Origin: Sporichthyaceae bacterium
GTDB taxonomy: Bacteria > Actinomycetota > Actinomycetes > JACCYY01
DNA: 6,601 bases
Assembly (NCBI GenBank): GCA_013696235.1
Contig: JACCYY010000206.1
Coordinates: 1 to 6,601 of the forward strand
Direction: 5' to 3'
A program made the position numbers and the translations under genes. Shown piece after piece: positions 4,983 to 6,601 of this stretch (position 1 is its first letter; each line of letters opens with the position of its first letter). The notes below the pieces were generated by a model. It saw only the letters and a list, made by a program, of their open reading frames with translations. It did no database searches and had not been told where the DNA came from.

Positions 4983-6235
4983 GGGTGCGCCGGTCGGCGC
5001 CGGTGCGCGCGGTCGTGGTGGAGTCCTTCACCACTCGGCTCGGCTTCGGCATGGTGACGTTCGGGTTGCCGCTGTACGCGCTCGAGCTGGGCTTCTCGCT
5101 GACCCAGATCGGCGCGCTGATCGGCGCCAAGGCGCTCATCGAGCCGGCCGTGAAGCCGTGGATCGGCCGGCTGGTGGATGCCCGCGGTCCCCGGCTTGGC
5201 TACCTGACGGCCGTCATCGTACGGTTCCTCGCCTCCCTGCTGCTCCTCGTCGCCAGCACACCGCTCACTCTGTTCGGGGTCCGGTTGCTCCAAGGCGCCG
5301 CCTCGGCCGCCCGCGACCCGGCCTCCATCGGGGTCATCGCCGCGACCACCAGCACCCGCCTCGGGCGCACCTTCTCACTCAGCATCGGCGCCAAGGACCT
5401 CGGCAACATCAGCGCCGGCGCCGCCGCCGGGCTCGTCCTCGGCACCACCGGATCGTTCACCGTGCTCTGGGCGATCGTGGCCGGGCTGGCAATGCTGCCA
5501 CCGCTGATCGTCTGGCTATGGATACCAGCCGACCTACGGCTGAACACAGCACCCACCCCGCCCACGCCAGACCGTCCGCGCCGGGGTCTCACCGTTCCGA
5601 TCGTGCTGCGTGACCGACGGCTGCGACTCCTGGCCACCTTCGGGCTACTGGCCGGTGCCACCGCCCACATGACCCACGGCATGTTCCAGGTGCTCGCCGT
5701 CACCATCGGCGGGGTGTCTCCCACCCAGCTTGGCCTGATCTACACCGGCTCCGCGCTCGCGCTGCTCGTGGTCGGCCCGCTCGCCGGCTGGCTCGCCGAC
5801 CGACACGGACCCGGCCCACTCTCCGGCGCCCGCGGGATCGCCAACGCAGCATCGTCGCTGACCTACCTGCTGGCACCCGCCTTCGGCGGGCTGCTGGCCG
5901 GCCGACTGGTCGACGACATCGGCAAGGCAGCGTTCCGTCCCACCTGGGGCAGTTTGATCGCCGCCGCCTCGCACCGGCACCCCGGTCGCGGCGGCCGGGT
6001 GATCGCCGGCCTCGACACCGCCCTCTCCATCGGCGAAGCCCTCGGGCCGCTGCTCGCGGCCCTGCTGTGGGACGTGTGGGGACTCGCTGCCTTCCTCGGC
6101 ACCCGCATCGTGCTCGGCGTCGGCACCGAGCTGCTGATAACCCGACGGCTGAGGACACTCGAGCGCGCCGGACGCGCAGAGGCACCCACCATTCCTACCG
6201 ACACCAACCGATGCAGCATCGAGGCGCTCCCATGA
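4979..6235 (+). CDS. MFS transporter, likely exporter of the operon product
   Basis: This 418-residue integral membrane protein has about 12 hydrophobic segments, the usual major facilitator layout. The loop-2/3 motif A is recognisable as GRLVDARGPR (63-72), and a degenerate copy GWLADRHGPG (270-279) lies in the second half, as expected from the internal duplication. A Pro-rich hydrophilic linker around 184-205 fits the central cytoplasmic loop. The C-terminal tail (about 390-418) is polar. Position in the operon immediately after the biosynthetic genes, with GTGA overlap, suggests export of or self-protection from the product; import cannot be excluded. There is no signal peptide, as is normal for MFS proteins. 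The final TGA overlaps a further ATG as ATGA. Confidence 0.9.
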   Translation: MRVRRSAPVRAVVVESFTTRLGFGMVTFGLPLYALELGFSLTQIGALIGAKALIEPAVKPWIGRLVDARGPRLGYLTAVIVRFLASLLLLVASTPLTLFGVRLLQGAASAARDPASIGVIAATTSTRLGRTFSLSIGAKDLGNISAGAAAGLVLGTTGSFTVLWAIVAGLAMLPPLIVWLWIPADLRLNTAPTPPTPDRPRRGLTVPIVLRDRRLRLLATFGLLAGATAHMTHGMFQVLAVTIGGVSPTQLGLIYTGSALALLVVGPLAGWLADRHGPGPLSGARGIANAASSLTYLLAPAFGGLLAGRLVDDIGKAAFRPTWGSLIAAASHRHPGRGGRVIAGLDTALSIGEALGPLLAALLWDVWGLAAFLGTRIVLGVGTELLITRRLRTLERAGRAEAPTIPTDTNRCSIEALP

Positions 6236-6354
6236 GCCTCGCCAGTCTCAGTCCCCGGCACCGGCACCGAGGGCTAGGAACAACGAACGGAGGGCTCGTG
6301 TGGCGTCGACGGCGGCCAGCGCGTTGTTCATCGGCACATTGCCGGCGGCGGTGA
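6232..6354 (+). CDS. Small coupled ORF of 40 codons, doubtful
   Basis: ATG 6232 overlaps the MFS stop as ATGA, exactly the junction type used inside the operon. The predicted product is 40 residues, begins MSLASLSPRHRHRGLG, and is very rich in Arg and His with no recognised domain. From about 6302 onward the same DNA is antisense to a DUF1772 remnant, so the second half cannot be ancestral coding for this frame. It may be the broken 5' end of a seventh operon gene whose remainder was lost at the junction near 6301, a short basic peptide, or chance. A precursor-peptide role is possible but nothing in the sequence specifically supports it. Confidence 0.22.
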   Translation: MSLASLSPRHRHRGLGTTNGGLVWRRRRPARCSSAHCRRR

Positions 6355-6601
6355 CGAGGAACGCGCCGGCAAGGTATGCAACGCTGCCGATCAGGGTGGA
6401 GAGCGAACCCTCGTCGCCCCAACTCATGATCGCGACGACCGCCGTCGCCAGGGACAGCAGTGTAGTCCCGAGGAACGCGCCGAGGAACAGTGGGTTGATC
6501 ACCGCGACGTTGACTCGACTGCATGGCCGCGATGCCCTGCGCCGCCGGGAAATGCCCGAGCGCCGGCATGATCCCGGTCGAGAATGCGTAGAACACACCG
6601 G
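6248..6601 (-). pseudogene. DUF1772 (anthrone-oxygenase-like) membrane protein, truncated and frameshifted
   Basis: Reading leftward from the right edge gives GVFYAFSTGIMPALG, PAAQGIAAMQS and then, in another frame, NVAVINPLFLGAFLGT, with NVPMNNALAAVDA further on. These are signature segments of DUF1772 proteins, small four-helix membrane proteins of the anthrone-oxygenase-like family. The frames join if C6514 is removed, turning MQS-S into MQSIN, so a single-base insertion (or a sequencing error) explains the break. After AAVDA, at about 6302, the usual C-terminal part with its conserved Trp residues and last helix is missing and unrelated codons run to a TGA at 6248-6250. The N-terminus lies beyond the window. 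Two independent lesions argue for a real pseudogene. The truncation point is only about 67 bp from the end of the transporter gene. Confidence 0.75.

Noticed and set aside
6232..6354. Reading the small ORF as a RiPP precursor modified by the ATP-grasp enzymes
   Set aside because: No leader-like helix, repeated core, or Thr/Asp/Glu-rich core of graspetide type is present, and half of it is antisense to a pseudogene. Kept only as a doubtful ORF.
1..6601. CRISPR array, IS element ends or origin of replication
   Set aside because: No regularly spaced repeats, no transposase with flanking inverted repeats and no iteron or DnaA-box cluster were seen.

Overview
The window is very GC-rich. It has GTG as well as ATG starts, strong G/C bias at third codon positions and 4-bp stop/start overlaps, all of which point to a high-GC actinobacterium. 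The genus cannot be fixed from this sequence alone.

Layout. (1) At 35-109 lies a complete tRNA-Arg(CCG) with encoded CCA. (2) Directly against its 3' end, on the minus strand, are the decayed remains of a serine-recombinase (integrase-like) gene with at least one clear frameshift and probably two (about 110-430). (3) From 431 to about 927 there is no convincing intact gene. This stretch holds a weak open frame with one hydrophobic segment, a perfect 7-bp inverted repeat (819-834) and a run of GTTCA-type direct repeats (840-882) resembling an actinobacterial PHO box. (4) From 928 to 6235 is a tightly packed plus-strand operon of six genes in which every neighbour overlaps: a single-domain response regulator, ATP-grasp enzyme A, ATP-grasp enzyme B, a mannitol-1-phosphate-dehydrogenase-like oxidoreductase, ATP-grasp enzyme C and an MFS transporter. 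(5) A tiny ORF overlaps the transporter stop by ATGA (6232-6354). It runs into the antisense of a truncated, frameshifted DUF1772 (anthrone-oxygenase-like) gene that leaves the window on the right.

How the genes could work together (inference). Three divergent ATP-grasp enzymes, each with an ATP-binding lysine, a glycine-containing loop and a DVN metal-binding motif, suggest three ATP-dependent ligations or phosphorylations. The polyol-dehydrogenase-like protein could make or reduce a sugar- or polyol-like building block, and the MFS protein could export the product. The stand-alone receiver domain has no DNA-binding output domain and is translationally coupled to the first ATP-grasp gene, so it may act by protein-protein contact. 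No NRPS, PKS, clear precursor peptide, sugar kinase or PTS gene is visible. I do not recognise this set as a characterised pathway; it is best described as a candidate small-molecule biosynthesis and export operon sitting between degraded genes beside a tRNA.
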